A DNA stretch of 64,000 nt, taken from contig NZ_LT629771.1 in the NCBI RefSeq assembly GCF_900105175.1, positions 3,038,001 through 3,102,000 on the forward strand. The letters run 5' to 3'. The stretch's first letter is position 1. Each line of letters opens with the position of its first letter. Position numbers and translations under genes: made by a program. This document shows, one piece after another, positions 1 to 8,075 of this stretch. This DNA is from Jiangella sp. DSM 45060. Its GTDB lineage: Bacteria > Actinomycetota > Actinomycetes > Jiangellales > Jiangellaceae. The notes under the pieces are model-generated. The model was not told the DNA's origin, did no database searches, and worked only from the letters and a program-made list of their open reading frames with translations.

Positions 1-1129
1 CCCGCGGCGGGTCCGGTGTCAGCAGCACGACGTGGTCGGCGCGGCGTCCGAGCAGGCCGGGCAGCCCGAGCCCGGCGACGGCGTGCTCGACGGCCGCCGT
101 CAGGGCGTCGCCGGCCGGCGCCACCGGTGAGCCGACGACGACGGCGCGGTGCGGCGGGCCGAGGTCGTACCCGACCGACTCGGCCCGGGCCGTCGCGCTG
201 GCCTCGTCGACGCCGTCGAGCAGGTCCTCGACGAGGTCGCGCCGCTGCTTCCCCTCCACCTCGGCCACCGCCTGGACGTGCGCCAGCTCGCCGGAGAGCA
301 CCAGCGCGGCGTGCGTCAGCGCGAACTGGTCCCGTTCGCCGGCCATGCGGCCCGGGTCGACCAGCGCGATCGTGCCCAGCACTTCGTGCCGCGGCTGCGC
401 CGCCGCGACCAGGCGGTCGCCGTCGCGGACCGGCAGCGGGCCGCGCAGCTCCGGCGCGCCGGTCCCGGCCGCGGGCGCGTCGAGCAGGCCGGACCACGCG
501 CGGGGGTGCCCGGAGGAGTCCTCGATGACCACCGGCAGGCCGGTGATCGCGTGCAGCGCCTCGGCGATGGCGCGGATGCGGTCCTCGGCGGGCTCGGCCG
601 CGGCGCGAGCCAGCGTCTCCTGGACGGCCACCTGTTCGCGCAGCTGCGCCTCGGCCCGGTGGAGGTCGCCGGTGGTCCTGCGCAGCCGGCGGCGCAACGC
701 GTCCTGGCCGAGCGCGACGGCGGTGTAGCGGGCCAGGCTGGCGAGCAGGAAGCGCTCGTCGGTGCTCGGCGGCCGGTCGCCGCCGACGACGAGGTGGCCC
801 TGCGGGCCGTTCGCGGCGTGCATGGCGTACGCCCACGCCCAGCCGTAGCCCTCGGCGGCGACCCGCCCGCCGGCCGCGCGCAAGCCGCCGATCCCGGCGG
901 CGGCCGCCTCGCCCGCCTTGCGCGGGACGGCGACCACCTCGCAGGCGGTCCAGGACCGGACGGCGCCGCGGGCCAGCTCGACGATCTGTGCCGCCGGGCG
1001 GCCGTCGGCCATCAACAACGACAGCGCCAGCAGCTCACGCAGCCGCGCTGGTCCACGCCGCGCCGCCGGTGGTCCCACGACAGGCGGCCGCGGCGCCCCA
1101 CCCCGAGCGCTGCCGCTGTGCGACATCAT
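1..1129 (-). CDS. PucR-family transcriptional regulator with GAF-like sensor region (3' end outside window)
   Basis: An open frame runs off the left edge of the window with no stop, so only the first ~376 residues are visible. It starts at one of two adjacent ATG codons (1129 or 1126). Residues ~30-130 and ~180-280 resemble GAF-type sensory segments, including the stretch LRGPLPVRDGDRLVAAA. The later part (LVEDLLDG, then DLGPPHRAVVVG) is typical of the region before the C-terminal PucR helix-turn-helix, which must lie beyond base 1. Members of this family regulate purine or other catabolic genes. The ligand is unknown. It is transcribed divergently from the ANTAR gene across ~207 bp. Assignment is from sequence pattern only. 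Confidence 0.8.
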   Translation of the reverse strand, partial: MMSHSGSARGGAPRPPVVGPPAARRGPARLRELLALSLLMADGRPAAQIVELARGAVRSWTACEVVAVPRKAGEAAAAGIGGLRAAGGRVAAEGYGWAWAYAMHAANGPQGHLVVGGDRPPSTDERFLLASLARYTAVALGQDALRRRLRRTTGDLHRAEAQLREQVAVQETLARAAAEPAEDRIRAIAEALHAITGLPVVIEDSSGHPRAWSGLLDAPAAGTGAPELRGPLPVRDGDRLVAAAQPRHEVLGTIALVDPGRMAGERDQFALTHAALVLSGELAHVQAVAEVEGKQRRDLVEDLLDGVDEASATARAESVGYDLGPPHRAVVVGSPVAPAGDALTAAVEHAVAGLGLPGLLGRRADHVVLLTPDPPR

Positions 1130-1336
1130 CCCAGTCTGCCCCGTCACGCGTCACATGTCAGTCGGTTCGGCGGGGACACGCCGGGCAGACTGGTCCGCCC
1201 ACCCCTCTCGACCTGCCAGGACGGTCCGTGCGGGGTCCTCTCGTCCCGTCAGGCCGAAGCCGTTTCCGCTGGTCGATGACATCGTCGACAACAGGACCAG
1301 CCGATTTTCAGGTATGAGGCGACGGGGGCGGAGCCG
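1130..1336. promoter_or_regulatory. Divergent intergenic region, PucR / ANTAR genes
   Basis: This 207-bp spacer separates two divergent regulators and must hold both promoters. The 12-mer ATCGTCGACAAC at 1281-1292 matches 10 of 12 bases of the perfect palindrome ATTGTCGACAAT found in front of the GntR gene at 45 kb. It could be a weak GntR-type site or coincidence. No convincing hairpin was seen. Confidence 0.35.
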
Positions 1337-2071
1337 ATGACCACGGACCAAGCCATGACCACGGGGCCCAAGACGGCCTGTGCCCTGCTCACCAGCAGCG
1401 GCACCTTGCATGACTTCCTGACCGGCCTGGCCGGCAGCATCGCGCACGAACTGGGCGGCGGGGTGGCCTGCTCGGTGACGGTGCGGCGCGGGCCACGCGT
1501 GCCGGTGACGTCGGGCAGCAGCGACGCCGTCGCCGCGGCCCTGGAGGAGACGCAGTACATCACCCAGGAGGGGCCGACGCTGCAGGCCGTCCAGACCGGC
1601 GAACCGGTGCGGGTCGAGTACCTGCCGGTCGACGTGCGCTGGCCGGAGCTGACCCTGCGCGGGACCGCCGACGGCGTGGCGACGGTGTTCGCGGTGCCGG
1701 TCGCCGGCGATCTCGCGCCGCTGGGCGCCGTCACCGTCTACGCGCGGCGGGCGGAGGCGCTGGACGCCGCGGCCCGGGCGCGGACGGCGGAGCTGGCCGG
1801 TCAGCACGCCGTCGCCCTGCACATCGCGCTGCGGATGTTCGAGTACGCGGCGCACGCCGAGCACCTGCGCGTCGCGCTGACCTCGCGCTACGTCATCGAC
1901 CAGGCGCTCGGGGTGCTGATGAGCCGGCACAGCTGCAACGCCCGCACGGCGTTCGAGGTGCTGCGGCGCCGCTCGCAGCGCGACAACGTCAAGCTGCGCA
2001 AGATCGCCGCCGACATCATCGTCTCGACGACGGGTGAGCCGCCGCTCCCGCCGGGGGCCATCCCACCGTAA
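1337..2071 (+). CDS. GAF and ANTAR domain-containing protein (putative RNA-binding antiterminator)
   Basis: The 244-residue protein has an N-terminal GAF-like domain (residues ~20-165) and a C-terminal ANTAR domain (~175-235) containing RYVIDQALGVLMSRH and the late motif LRKIAADII. ANTAR domains bind dual-hexaloop RNA and prevent transcription termination; the GAF half probably senses a small ligand. The start is supported by GGAG a few bases upstream. The stop codon TAA (2069-2071) also forms the first half of a likely -10 hexamer for the next gene. Streptomycetes and relatives carry many such GAF-ANTAR proteins, and the target RNA cannot be told from here. Confidence 0.88.
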   Translation: MTTDQAMTTGPKTACALLTSSGTLHDFLTGLAGSIAHELGGGVACSVTVRRGPRVPVTSGSSDAVAAALEETQYITQEGPTLQAVQTGEPVRVEYLPVDVRWPELTLRGTADGVATVFAVPVAGDLAPLGAVTVYARRAEALDAAARARTAELAGQHAVALHIALRMFEYAAHAEHLRVALTSRYVIDQALGVLMSRHSCNARTAFEVLRRRSQRDNVKLRKIAADIIVSTTGEPPLPPGAIPP

Positions 2072-2074
2072 GAT
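2069..2074 (+). promoter_or_regulatory. Leaderless -10 element overlapping a stop codon
   Basis: TAAGAT matches the actinobacterial TANNNT -10 consensus and ends 8 nt before the ATG at 2083, with no Shine-Dalgarno sequence between. The first three bases are the stop codon of the ANTAR gene. The spacing predicts a leaderless transcript starting at or near the ATG. Confidence 0.55.
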
Positions 2075-2082
2075 CGCGGGCG

Positions 2083-2832
2083 ATGATCCTCGCCCACGCC
2101 AGTGACCCGCACGTCGGCAGCGTGCACGACACCGCGCTCGCCGCGGCGTTCGCGGCGCTGCCCGCCGCGCTCGGCTCGGTCCGTCCCGCGCCCGGCCTGC
2201 TGCTGCTCACCGGAGACCTCACCGACCACGGCGACGCCGTCGAGTACCGGCGGCTGGGCGCGCTGCTCGAGCCGCTCGGGGTGCGCTGCCTTGTGGTGGC
2301 CGGCAACCACGACGACCCCGCCGTGCTGCGCGCCGAGCTGCCGCAGCTGCTGGGCGCCCCCGCCGACGCCGCCGGATCGCCGGCCGCCTGGACCGAGACC
2401 GCCGACGGCGTCCTGCTGGTCGGTCTGGACAGCTCGTCCGGCACCCTCGGCGAGGTCCAGCTGGCCTGGCTCGACGGCGTGCTGGCCGCGGCCACCGGGC
2501 CGGCGCTGGTCGTGCTGCACCACCCGCCGTTCCCCACCGGGCTGGCCCAGCTCGACACCGAGTGGCCGCTCACCGACGCCGCCGCGCTGCGCGCCGTCGT
2601 GGCCCGGCACCCGTCCGTGGCGGCCGTCCTGTGCGGGCACGACCATCGGCACATCGCGACGCGGCTCGACGGCGCCGTGCCGATGGTGTCGGCGCCGGCG
2701 CTGTCGTGGCGGCCGCACCTCGACCTGCGCGCGGACGTCGCGCTGACCCCGTCCGCCGAGCCCGCCGCCCTCCTCGTCCACGTCGTCGACGAGCTGGGGC
2801 TGCGCACCCACCACCTCGCGCTGGGCGGCTGA
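2083..2832 (+). CDS. CpdA-like metallophosphoesterase (cyclic-nucleotide phosphodiesterase family)
   Basis: This 249-residue cytosolic protein carries the calcineurin-like metallophosphoesterase motifs in order: D8-P-H10, GDLTDHGD (44-51), GNHD (74-77), LHH near residue 145 and GHDH near 186. These are the binuclear metal ligands, and the length fits the CpdA/IcC class that hydrolyses 3',5'-cAMP. There is no signal peptide. It appears to be translated from a leaderless message. It is convergent with the PPK2 gene: the two stop codons are directly adjacent with no intergenic base. The substrate is inferred from family resemblance. Confidence 0.87.
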   Translation: MILAHASDPHVGSVHDTALAAAFAALPAALGSVRPAPGLLLLTGDLTDHGDAVEYRRLGALLEPLGVRCLVVAGNHDDPAVLRAELPQLLGAPADAAGSPAAWTETADGVLLVGLDSSSGTLGEVQLAWLDGVLAAATGPALVVLHHPPFPTGLAQLDTEWPLTDAAALRAVVARHPSVAAVLCGHDHRHIATRLDGAVPMVSAPALSWRPHLDLRADVALTPSAEPAALLVHVVDELGLRTHHLALGG

Positions 2833-3759
2833 TCAGCTGCCCGACGGCAGCGCCTCGGGCTCGGCCTCCAGCACCTCGCGCGCCCGCGCGTTCGACTCCC
2901 GGGCCGCCGCGGAGACCACCGGCCACCGCAGGTCCAGTCCCTGGATGGTCTCGAGCAGCACCGCCGCGACCAGCGCCTGGGTGACGCTCTTCTGGTCGGC
3001 CGGCACCACGTACCAGGGCGCCCACGCCGTCGAGGTGACGGACAGCGCGGCCTCGTAGGCGGCCTGGTAGTCCGCCCACAGCGCCCGCTCGGCGACGTCG
3101 GCGGCGTTGAACTTCCACTGCTTGTCCGGGTTGTCCAGGCGGGCCATGAACCGCCGGTGCTGCTCGTCCTTGGAGACGTGCAGGAAGAACTTGACGATTC
3201 GGGTGCCGTTGCGGTCCAGGTGCCGCTCGAAGGCGTTGATGTCCTCGTAGCGCGCGGCCCAGAAGGCCGGCCCGCGGTCGCCGTCGGGCAGCTTCTGCGC
3301 GTCCAGCCACTCCGGGTGCACACGCAGCGCGATGACCTCCTCGTAGTGCGACCGGTTGAAGATGCCGATCCGGCCGCGCTCGGGCACGGCCTTCGCGATG
3401 CGCCAGAGGTAGGTGTGGTCCAGCTCCTCCGCGGACGGCTTGCGGAAGCCGACGACGTCCACGCCTTGCGGGTTGACGCCGGACATGACGTGCTCGATCG
3501 CCGAGTCCTTGCCGGCGGCGTCCATCGCCTGGAAGACGACGAGCAGGGCGTACCGGTCGCTGGCCCAGAGCAGCTCCTGCGCGTCGGACAGCGCGGCCAC
3601 GCCCTCCCTCAGCAGCTCCCGCGCGGTCTCGTCGAGCTCCGGCGCCGCCAGCGCCCCCAGCTCGCCGCCGTCCGACCAGCGGGTGTCTCGCCCGGCCAGG
3701 CCCGCCGGCAGGCCCGGCCGCACGCGTAACCCGTCGACGATCCGGCTGCGTCTGTCCAT
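2833..3759 (-). CDS. PPK2-family polyphosphate kinase
   Basis: The 308-residue protein has a PPK2 core: Walker A-like MDAAGKDS (79-86), an aromatic/proline patch (GFRKPSAEELDHTYLWR, ~104-120) and the lid/Walker B segment IGIFNRSHYEEV (131-142). PPK2 enzymes move phosphate between polyphosphate and nucleoside mono- or diphosphates; the NRSHYE version resembles the class that phosphorylates AMP or ADP from polyphosphate. The start lies 4 bp downstream of the P-type ATPase stop, so the two genes are almost certainly cotranscribed. The pairing suggests an ATP-regenerating kinase made together with an ATP-driven ion pump. That link is inference. Confidence 0.9.
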   Translation of the reverse strand: MDRRSRIVDGLRVRPGLPAGLAGRDTRWSDGGELGALAAPELDETARELLREGVAALSDAQELLWASDRYALLVVFQAMDAAGKDSAIEHVMSGVNPQGVDVVGFRKPSAEELDHTYLWRIAKAVPERGRIGIFNRSHYEEVIALRVHPEWLDAQKLPDGDRGPAFWAARYEDINAFERHLDRNGTRIVKFFLHVSKDEQHRRFMARLDNPDKQWKFNAADVAERALWADYQAAYEAALSVTSTAWAPWYVVPADQKSVTQALVAAVLLETIQGLDLRWPVVSAAARESNARAREVLEAEPEALPSGS

Positions 3760-3763
3760 GTCC

Positions 3764-6475
3764 TCACCTCTTCACGACGAGCTTCTCGATCTCCGCCAGC
3801 ACCAGGTAGCCCAGCGGCGCCAGCAGGCAGATGCCCCACTGCGCCGAGGTCAGCTCGACGGTGTCGAAGATCCGCTGCAGGGCCCCGATCGCGGTGACGA
3901 CGAACGTCAGCGCCCCGGCGACGAGCATCAGCCGGACGAACCGGCCGTTCGCGAGCGTGTCGCGGGTGAAGATCGTCCGCAGCGGGTCGCGCCACTCCAG
4001 CGCCGCCACGATGTGCAGCAGCGACGTCGCGACCAGGCCCATGGTCGTCGCGACCGCGAGGTCGTACTGGTTCTCCCCCACCGCGACGACCACGAGGGCG
4101 CCGATCGCGATCAGCAGGCCGTCCAGCGCCAGCCGGACGCCCAGCGCCGGGCGGATCACCGGCTCGTCCGGTGGCCGCGGCCGGCGGTCCATCAGCCCCG
4201 GCGTCGGCTGGTCGAACCCGAGCCCGACCGCCAGCAGCACGTCGATGGCGAAGTTGATCCACAGGATCTGCAGCGGCAGCAGCGGCGTGCCGTTCGCGAT
4301 GGTGAAGATGCCGGCGCCGAGGAAGGTCAGGATGAACCCGGCCAGCATGATCATCTGGACGCGGACGTACTTCATCAGGTTGTCGTAGAGCCCGCGGCCG
4401 CCCTCGACGGCGGCGACGATCGTCGCGAAGTTGTCGTCGGTGAGGATCATCTCCGCCGCGTCCTTGGTCACCTCCGTCCCGGTGATGCCCATCGCGACGC
4501 CGATGTCGGCCCGGGTGAGCGCCGGCGCGTCGTTGACGCCGTCGCCGGTCATCGCGACGACGTTGCCCTGGTCCTTCAGCACGGCGACCAGCCGCACCTT
4601 GTCCTCCGGCGCGACTCTGGCGACGACGCCGATGCCGTCGACCTCGCGATGCAGCTGCTCGTCGGAGAGCGCGGCGAACTCGGCGCCGGTGAGCGCCCGG
4701 CCCTCGATGCCCAGCTGGCCGGCGATCGCCGCCGCCGTCGTCGCGTGGTCGCCGGTGATCATGCGCACGCGGATGCCGGCTCGGCGGCACTCGGCGATCG
4801 CGTCCCTGGCCTCCTTGCGCGGCGGGTCGACGATGCCGACGAGCGCGAGGAACTCCAGGTCGGCCACCACGCCGAGCAGGTCCGACGTCTCGTCGAAGTC
4901 GATCCGCTCCAGGTCGCGCCGCGCCACGGCCAGCACGCGCATGCCCTCGCCGGCCAGCCGGTCGTTCTCGGCCAGCACCTTGGCCGTGCCGTCCGCACCC
5001 TCGGCCAGCGGCCGCGACGTCCCGTCGGCGGCCAGGTACCGCGACGACCGCGCCAGCAGCACGTCCGGCGCGCCCTTCACCAGGCACCGGACCACCCGGC
5101 GGCCGTCCTCGTGCAGCTCGTGGAAGGTCGCCATCAGCTTGTACTCGGCGTCGAACGGCACCTCGGCCAGCCGCGGGATCGTGCGCCGGGTCTCGTCGAC
5201 GTCCAGCCCGCCCTTCTCGGCCAGCACCACCAGCGCGCCCTCCGTCGGGTCGCCGATGCACGCGCCGTCGCGGATCACCGCGTCGTTGGCCAGTGCCATC
5301 GGCAGCAGGAACGGCTCCAGCGACCCGTCGCCGGACCCGGCGACGCGCATGATCCGGCCCTGCGTGGAGTACCCCTCGCCGTCGACGTCGAACCGGCGGC
5401 CCGCCACGACCAGCGCCCGCGCCGTCATCTGGTTCAGCGTCAGCGTGCCGGTCTTGTCCGAGCAGATCGCCGACGTCGACCCGAGCGTCTCGACCGACCG
5501 CAGCCGCTTCACGATGGCGCCCTTGTCCGCCAGTTGCTGCGTCCCCATCGACAGCAGCATCGTGACGACGGCCGGCAGCCCGGTCGGGATCGCGGCGATG
5601 GCGAGGCTGATGCCGACCAGGAACAGCGAGTCGAAGTCCTCGCCGCGGGCCAGCCCGAGCAGGACGATCGCGATCAGCGCGCCGGCCGCCATGATCGTGA
5701 TGAGGACGGTCAGCTGGTCCAGCTGCTTGGTGAGCGGCGTCTTCTCCTGCTCGACGCCGCTGAGCATGCCGGAGATGTGCCCGACCTCGGTGGCCATGCC
5801 GGTGGCGGTGACGACCATCTCGCCGCGGCCGCGGGTGACCTGGGAGTTCATGTACGCCATGTCGACGCGGTCGCCCAGCGCCACGTCGACGCCGTCGACG
5901 GGGTCGACCGTCTTCAGCACCGGGGTGCTCTCCCCCGTCAGCCCCGCCTCCTCGATCTCCAGCGTCGCCGCCACCAGGATGCGGCCGTCGGCGGGCACCT
6001 TGTCGCCCGCCTCGAAGCTCACGACGTCGCCCGGCACCAGGTCCTCGGCCGGCACCTCGCTCACCTGGCCGTCGCGGCGCACGTGCGCCGTCATGATCAG
6101 CATCTTGCTCAGCGCGGCGACGCTCTCGGCGGCCTTGCCCTCCTGGTGCAGCCCCATCACCGCGTTGATCACCGTGAGCGCCAGCACCACCAGCCCGGTC
6201 GAGACGTCCTGCAGGGCGACGATGCTCACGGCCGCGGCGCCGACCAGCACCAGCTGCATGAGGTCGCGGTACTGACGCAGGAACGCCTTCCAGCCCGGCT
6301 CCTTCGCCGCCTGGGCCAGCCGGTTCGGGCCGTGCTTCGCCCGCCGCGCGGTGACGTCCGCCGTCGTCAGCCCGGCGCCGCGGTCCACGCCCAGGCGGCG
6401 GCAGGCGTCGATCGCGGACAGCCGGTACCACTCGGTGCGGTCCTCGGCCGGCGTGGCCTCGGTGACGGTGCTCAT
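3764..6475 (-). CDS. Cation-translocating P-type ATPase (P2-like)
   Basis: The 903-residue ion pump starts at the ATG at 6475, which overlaps the upstream stop as ATGA; an in-frame upstream start at 6523 is less likely. Motifs seen: N-terminal cation-ATPase domain, LTGES near residue 180, M4 segment IPTGLPA near 297, phosphorylation motif CSDKTGTLT near 337, TGDGVNDAP near 641, then a C-terminal block of four to six membrane helices. Layout matches bacterial Ca2+/H+-type P2 ATPases. The M4 motif reads PTGLPA where calcium pumps have PEGLP, so the glutamate ligand is a threonine and ion specificity is uncertain. It is cotranscribed with a DUF7144 protein and PPK2. Confidence 0.92.
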   Translation of the reverse strand: MSTVTEATPAEDRTEWYRLSAIDACRRLGVDRGAGLTTADVTARRAKHGPNRLAQAAKEPGWKAFLRQYRDLMQLVLVGAAAVSIVALQDVSTGLVVLALTVINAVMGLHQEGKAAESVAALSKMLIMTAHVRRDGQVSEVPAEDLVPGDVVSFEAGDKVPADGRILVAATLEIEEAGLTGESTPVLKTVDPVDGVDVALGDRVDMAYMNSQVTRGRGEMVVTATGMATEVGHISGMLSGVEQEKTPLTKQLDQLTVLITIMAAGALIAIVLLGLARGEDFDSLFLVGISLAIAAIPTGLPAVVTMLLSMGTQQLADKGAIVKRLRSVETLGSTSAICSDKTGTLTLNQMTARALVVAGRRFDVDGEGYSTQGRIMRVAGSGDGSLEPFLLPMALANDAVIRDGACIGDPTEGALVVLAEKGGLDVDETRRTIPRLAEVPFDAEYKLMATFHELHEDGRRVVRCLVKGAPDVLLARSSRYLAADGTSRPLAEGADGTAKVLAENDRLAGEGMRVLAVARRDLERIDFDETSDLLGVVADLEFLALVGIVDPPRKEARDAIAECRRAGIRVRMITGDHATTAAAIAGQLGIEGRALTGAEFAALSDEQLHREVDGIGVVARVAPEDKVRLVAVLKDQGNVVAMTGDGVNDAPALTRADIGVAMGITGTEVTKDAAEMILTDDNFATIVAAVEGGRGLYDNLMKYVRVQMIMLAGFILTFLGAGIFTIANGTPLLPLQILWINFAIDVLLAVGLGFDQPTPGLMDRRPRPPDEPVIRPALGVRLALDGLLIAIGALVVVAVGENQYDLAVATTMGLVATSLLHIVAALEWRDPLRTIFTRDTLANGRFVRLMLVAGALTFVVTAIGALQRIFDTVELTSAQWGICLLAPLGYLVLAEIEKLVVKR

Positions 6476-6882
6476 CGGGCGAAGATGCCGGAGCGGACGA
6501 TGGCCCAGATCGAGAACACGCACAGCGCGATGACGATCAGCGACCAGACCGGGTAGTGCGGCAGGAAGAGGAAGTTCGAGATCGCCGACAGCGCGGCCAG
6601 CGCCATCGCCACCCCGGCCGCGACCCGGCTACCGCCGAACAGTGCGAACCCCGCGAGCATGAGCAGCAACGCCAGGATCAGGTGGATCCAGGCCCACGCC
6701 CCCACGCTGATGTCGTACGCGTACGCCGGCACGTCGGCGTAGAAATTCTCGTCGATGAGCGCGGTCAGCCCCTCCAGCGCCTGGAACACGCCCAGCAGGA
6801 CCATCATCGTCGCGGCGAACATCACCCCGGTCTCGGCCCACGAGTCGGCGCGCGTGCTCCGCGTCTCGAACATACTGGTCAT
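6472..6882 (-). CDS. DUF7144-family membrane protein
   Basis: A 136-residue membrane protein with four predicted helices: MFAATMMVLLGVFQALEGLTAL, the AWAWIHLILALLLMLAGFAL stretch, a VAMALAALSAISNFLFL segment and SLIVIALCVFSIWAIV. The run of W/G-rich helices with an FYADVPAYAYD loop between helices one and two resembles the small actinobacterial DUF7144 family, whose function is unknown. It is the first gene of a three-gene operon, and its stop overlaps the P-type ATPase start by four bases. It may accompany the pump or a stress response; neither is shown by the sequence. Confidence 0.8.
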   Translation of the reverse strand: MTSMFETRSTRADSWAETGVMFAATMMVLLGVFQALEGLTALIDENFYADVPAYAYDISVGAWAWIHLILALLLMLAGFALFGGSRVAAGVAMALAALSAISNFLFLPHYPVWSLIVIALCVFSIWAIVRSGIFAR

Positions 6883-6967
6883 GACGTCCTCCCCCCGAGT
6901 CGGACGGGCTCATGGTCCACCCGCGGCGGGCGCGGGACCTCACCCGTGCGGGGTGAGCCCCACGGTC

Positions 6968-6973
6968 TAGCGT
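6968..6973 (+). promoter_or_regulatory. Leaderless -10 element
   Basis: TAGCGT fits TANNNT and ends 7 nt before the GTG at 6981, the same geometry as at 2069, 20773, 21458 and 26178. This favours GTG 6981 over the earlier in-frame GTG at 6972, which overlaps the hexamer. Confidence 0.45.
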
Positions 6974-6980
6974 GGGCGCC

Positions 6981-8075
6981 GTGACGGTGCACGAGCTGAC
7001 CCGGGCCGAGGCCCGGCGCATCGCCGTCCGCGCCCAGCTCCTCGACGCCCACCGGCCGGACGACCTGGACGATGTCGTGCGGGGACTGACGGCGCTCGTC
7101 CACGACCCGACGGCGGCCGTGGCGCCGGCCGCCGACCTCGTCGTGTGGAGCCGGCTGGGCGCGGTGCACGACCCGGCGGAACTGGCCACGGCGCTGGCGG
7201 AGCAGCGGCTGGTCGAGCTGCGCGGCGTCATCCGCCCGCTCGCGGACGTCGCCCTGTACCGCGCCGAGATGGCCGCCTGGGACCGGCCCGAGCCCGGCGA
7301 GCCGGCCTGGCGGGAGCGGCAGCGCGGCTGGGTCCGCGACAACGACGGGTTCCGCCTCGACCTCCTCGAGCGGCTGCGCGCCGACGGGCCGCTGCGCTCG
7401 CGCGACCTCCCGGACACCTCGGTGCGGCCGTGGCGGTCGTCCGGCTGGACGAACAGCCGCAACGTGCGGCAGATGCTGGCGTTCCTGGTGCAGCGCGGCG
7501 AGGTGGCCCTGCACGGCCGCGAGAACGGCGACCCGCTCTGGGACCTCGCCGAACGCGTCTACCCCGACGACGTCGTCCCGGCGGCGCGGGCGCTGCGGCT
7601 GCGCGACGAGCGGCGGCTGCGCTCCCTCGGGCTGGTCCGGCCGGCGGCGCTGGAGTCGCCGGGCGAACCGGCCGGCGAACCCGCCGTCGTCGACGGCGTC
7701 CGTGGCGCCTGGCGGGTCGATCCCGCCCAGCTCGACAGGCCGTTCGCCGGACGGACGGCGCTGCTGTCGCCGTTCGATCGCCTCGTCTACGACCGCAGGC
7801 GCATGGCCGAGCTGTTCGAGTTCGACTACCAGCTCGAGATGTTCAAGCCGGTCGCGCGGCGGCGGTGGGGCTACTTCGCCCTGCCCGTCCTGCACGGCGA
7901 CCAGCTGGTCGGCAAGGTCGACGCGACGGCGGACCGCCGGGCCGGCGCCCTGCGGGTCGACGCCGTCCACGAGGACGTCCCCTTCACCCCCGCCATGGCC
8001 GCCGCCGTCGATCACGAGATCGACGACCTCGCGCGCTGGCTCCGGCTGGTCCTCGTCCGCCGGGACCGGGCCTAG
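6981..8075 (+). CDS. AlkZ/AlkX-like winged-helix DNA glycosylase-family protein (HTH_42, YcaQ-like)
   Basis: The 364-residue protein has the three-part winged-helix layout of the HTH_42 (YcaQ/AlkZ/AlkX) family: an N-terminal segment ending in DPTAAVAPAADLVVWSRLG (42-60), a middle helical domain with RSSGWTNSRNVRQMLAFL, and a C-terminal region with LLSPFDRLVYDRRRMAELF. Family members unhook alkylated or crosslinked bases. The usual catalytic Gln-x-Asp/Gln motif just before DPTAAVAP reads V40-H41-D42, so the glutamine is replaced by valine. The protein may be inactive, bind DNA only, or use another residue. The start is taken from the leaderless promoter. Confidence 0.78.
   Translation: MTVHELTRAEARRIAVRAQLLDAHRPDDLDDVVRGLTALVHDPTAAVAPAADLVVWSRLGAVHDPAELATALAEQRLVELRGVIRPLADVALYRAEMAAWDRPEPGEPAWRERQRGWVRDNDGFRLDLLERLRADGPLRSRDLPDTSVRPWRSSGWTNSRNVRQMLAFLVQRGEVALHGRENGDPLWDLAERVYPDDVVPAARALRLRDERRLRSLGLVRPAALESPGEPAGEPAVVDGVRGAWRVDPAQLDRPFAGRTALLSPFDRLVYDRRRMAELFEFDYQLEMFKPVARRRWGYFALPVLHGDQLVGKVDATADRRAGALRVDAVHEDVPFTPAMAAAVDHEIDDLARWLRLVLVRRDRA

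Noticed and set aside
149-1279. Long plus-strand open frame opposite the PucR gene
   Set aside because: Composition is Arg/Ala/Gly/Pro-rich with no domain pattern, and the minus strand encodes a clear PucR/GAF regulator through the same bases.
3413-6556. Very long plus-strand frame opposite the P-type ATPase
   Set aside because: It mirrors the ATPase in a high-GC region and its translation is low-complexity Arg/Gln/Asp-rich with no motif.
6556-6984. Plus-strand frame opposite the DUF7144 gene
   Set aside because: His/Gln/Arg-rich translation with no pattern; the minus strand has four clear membrane helices.
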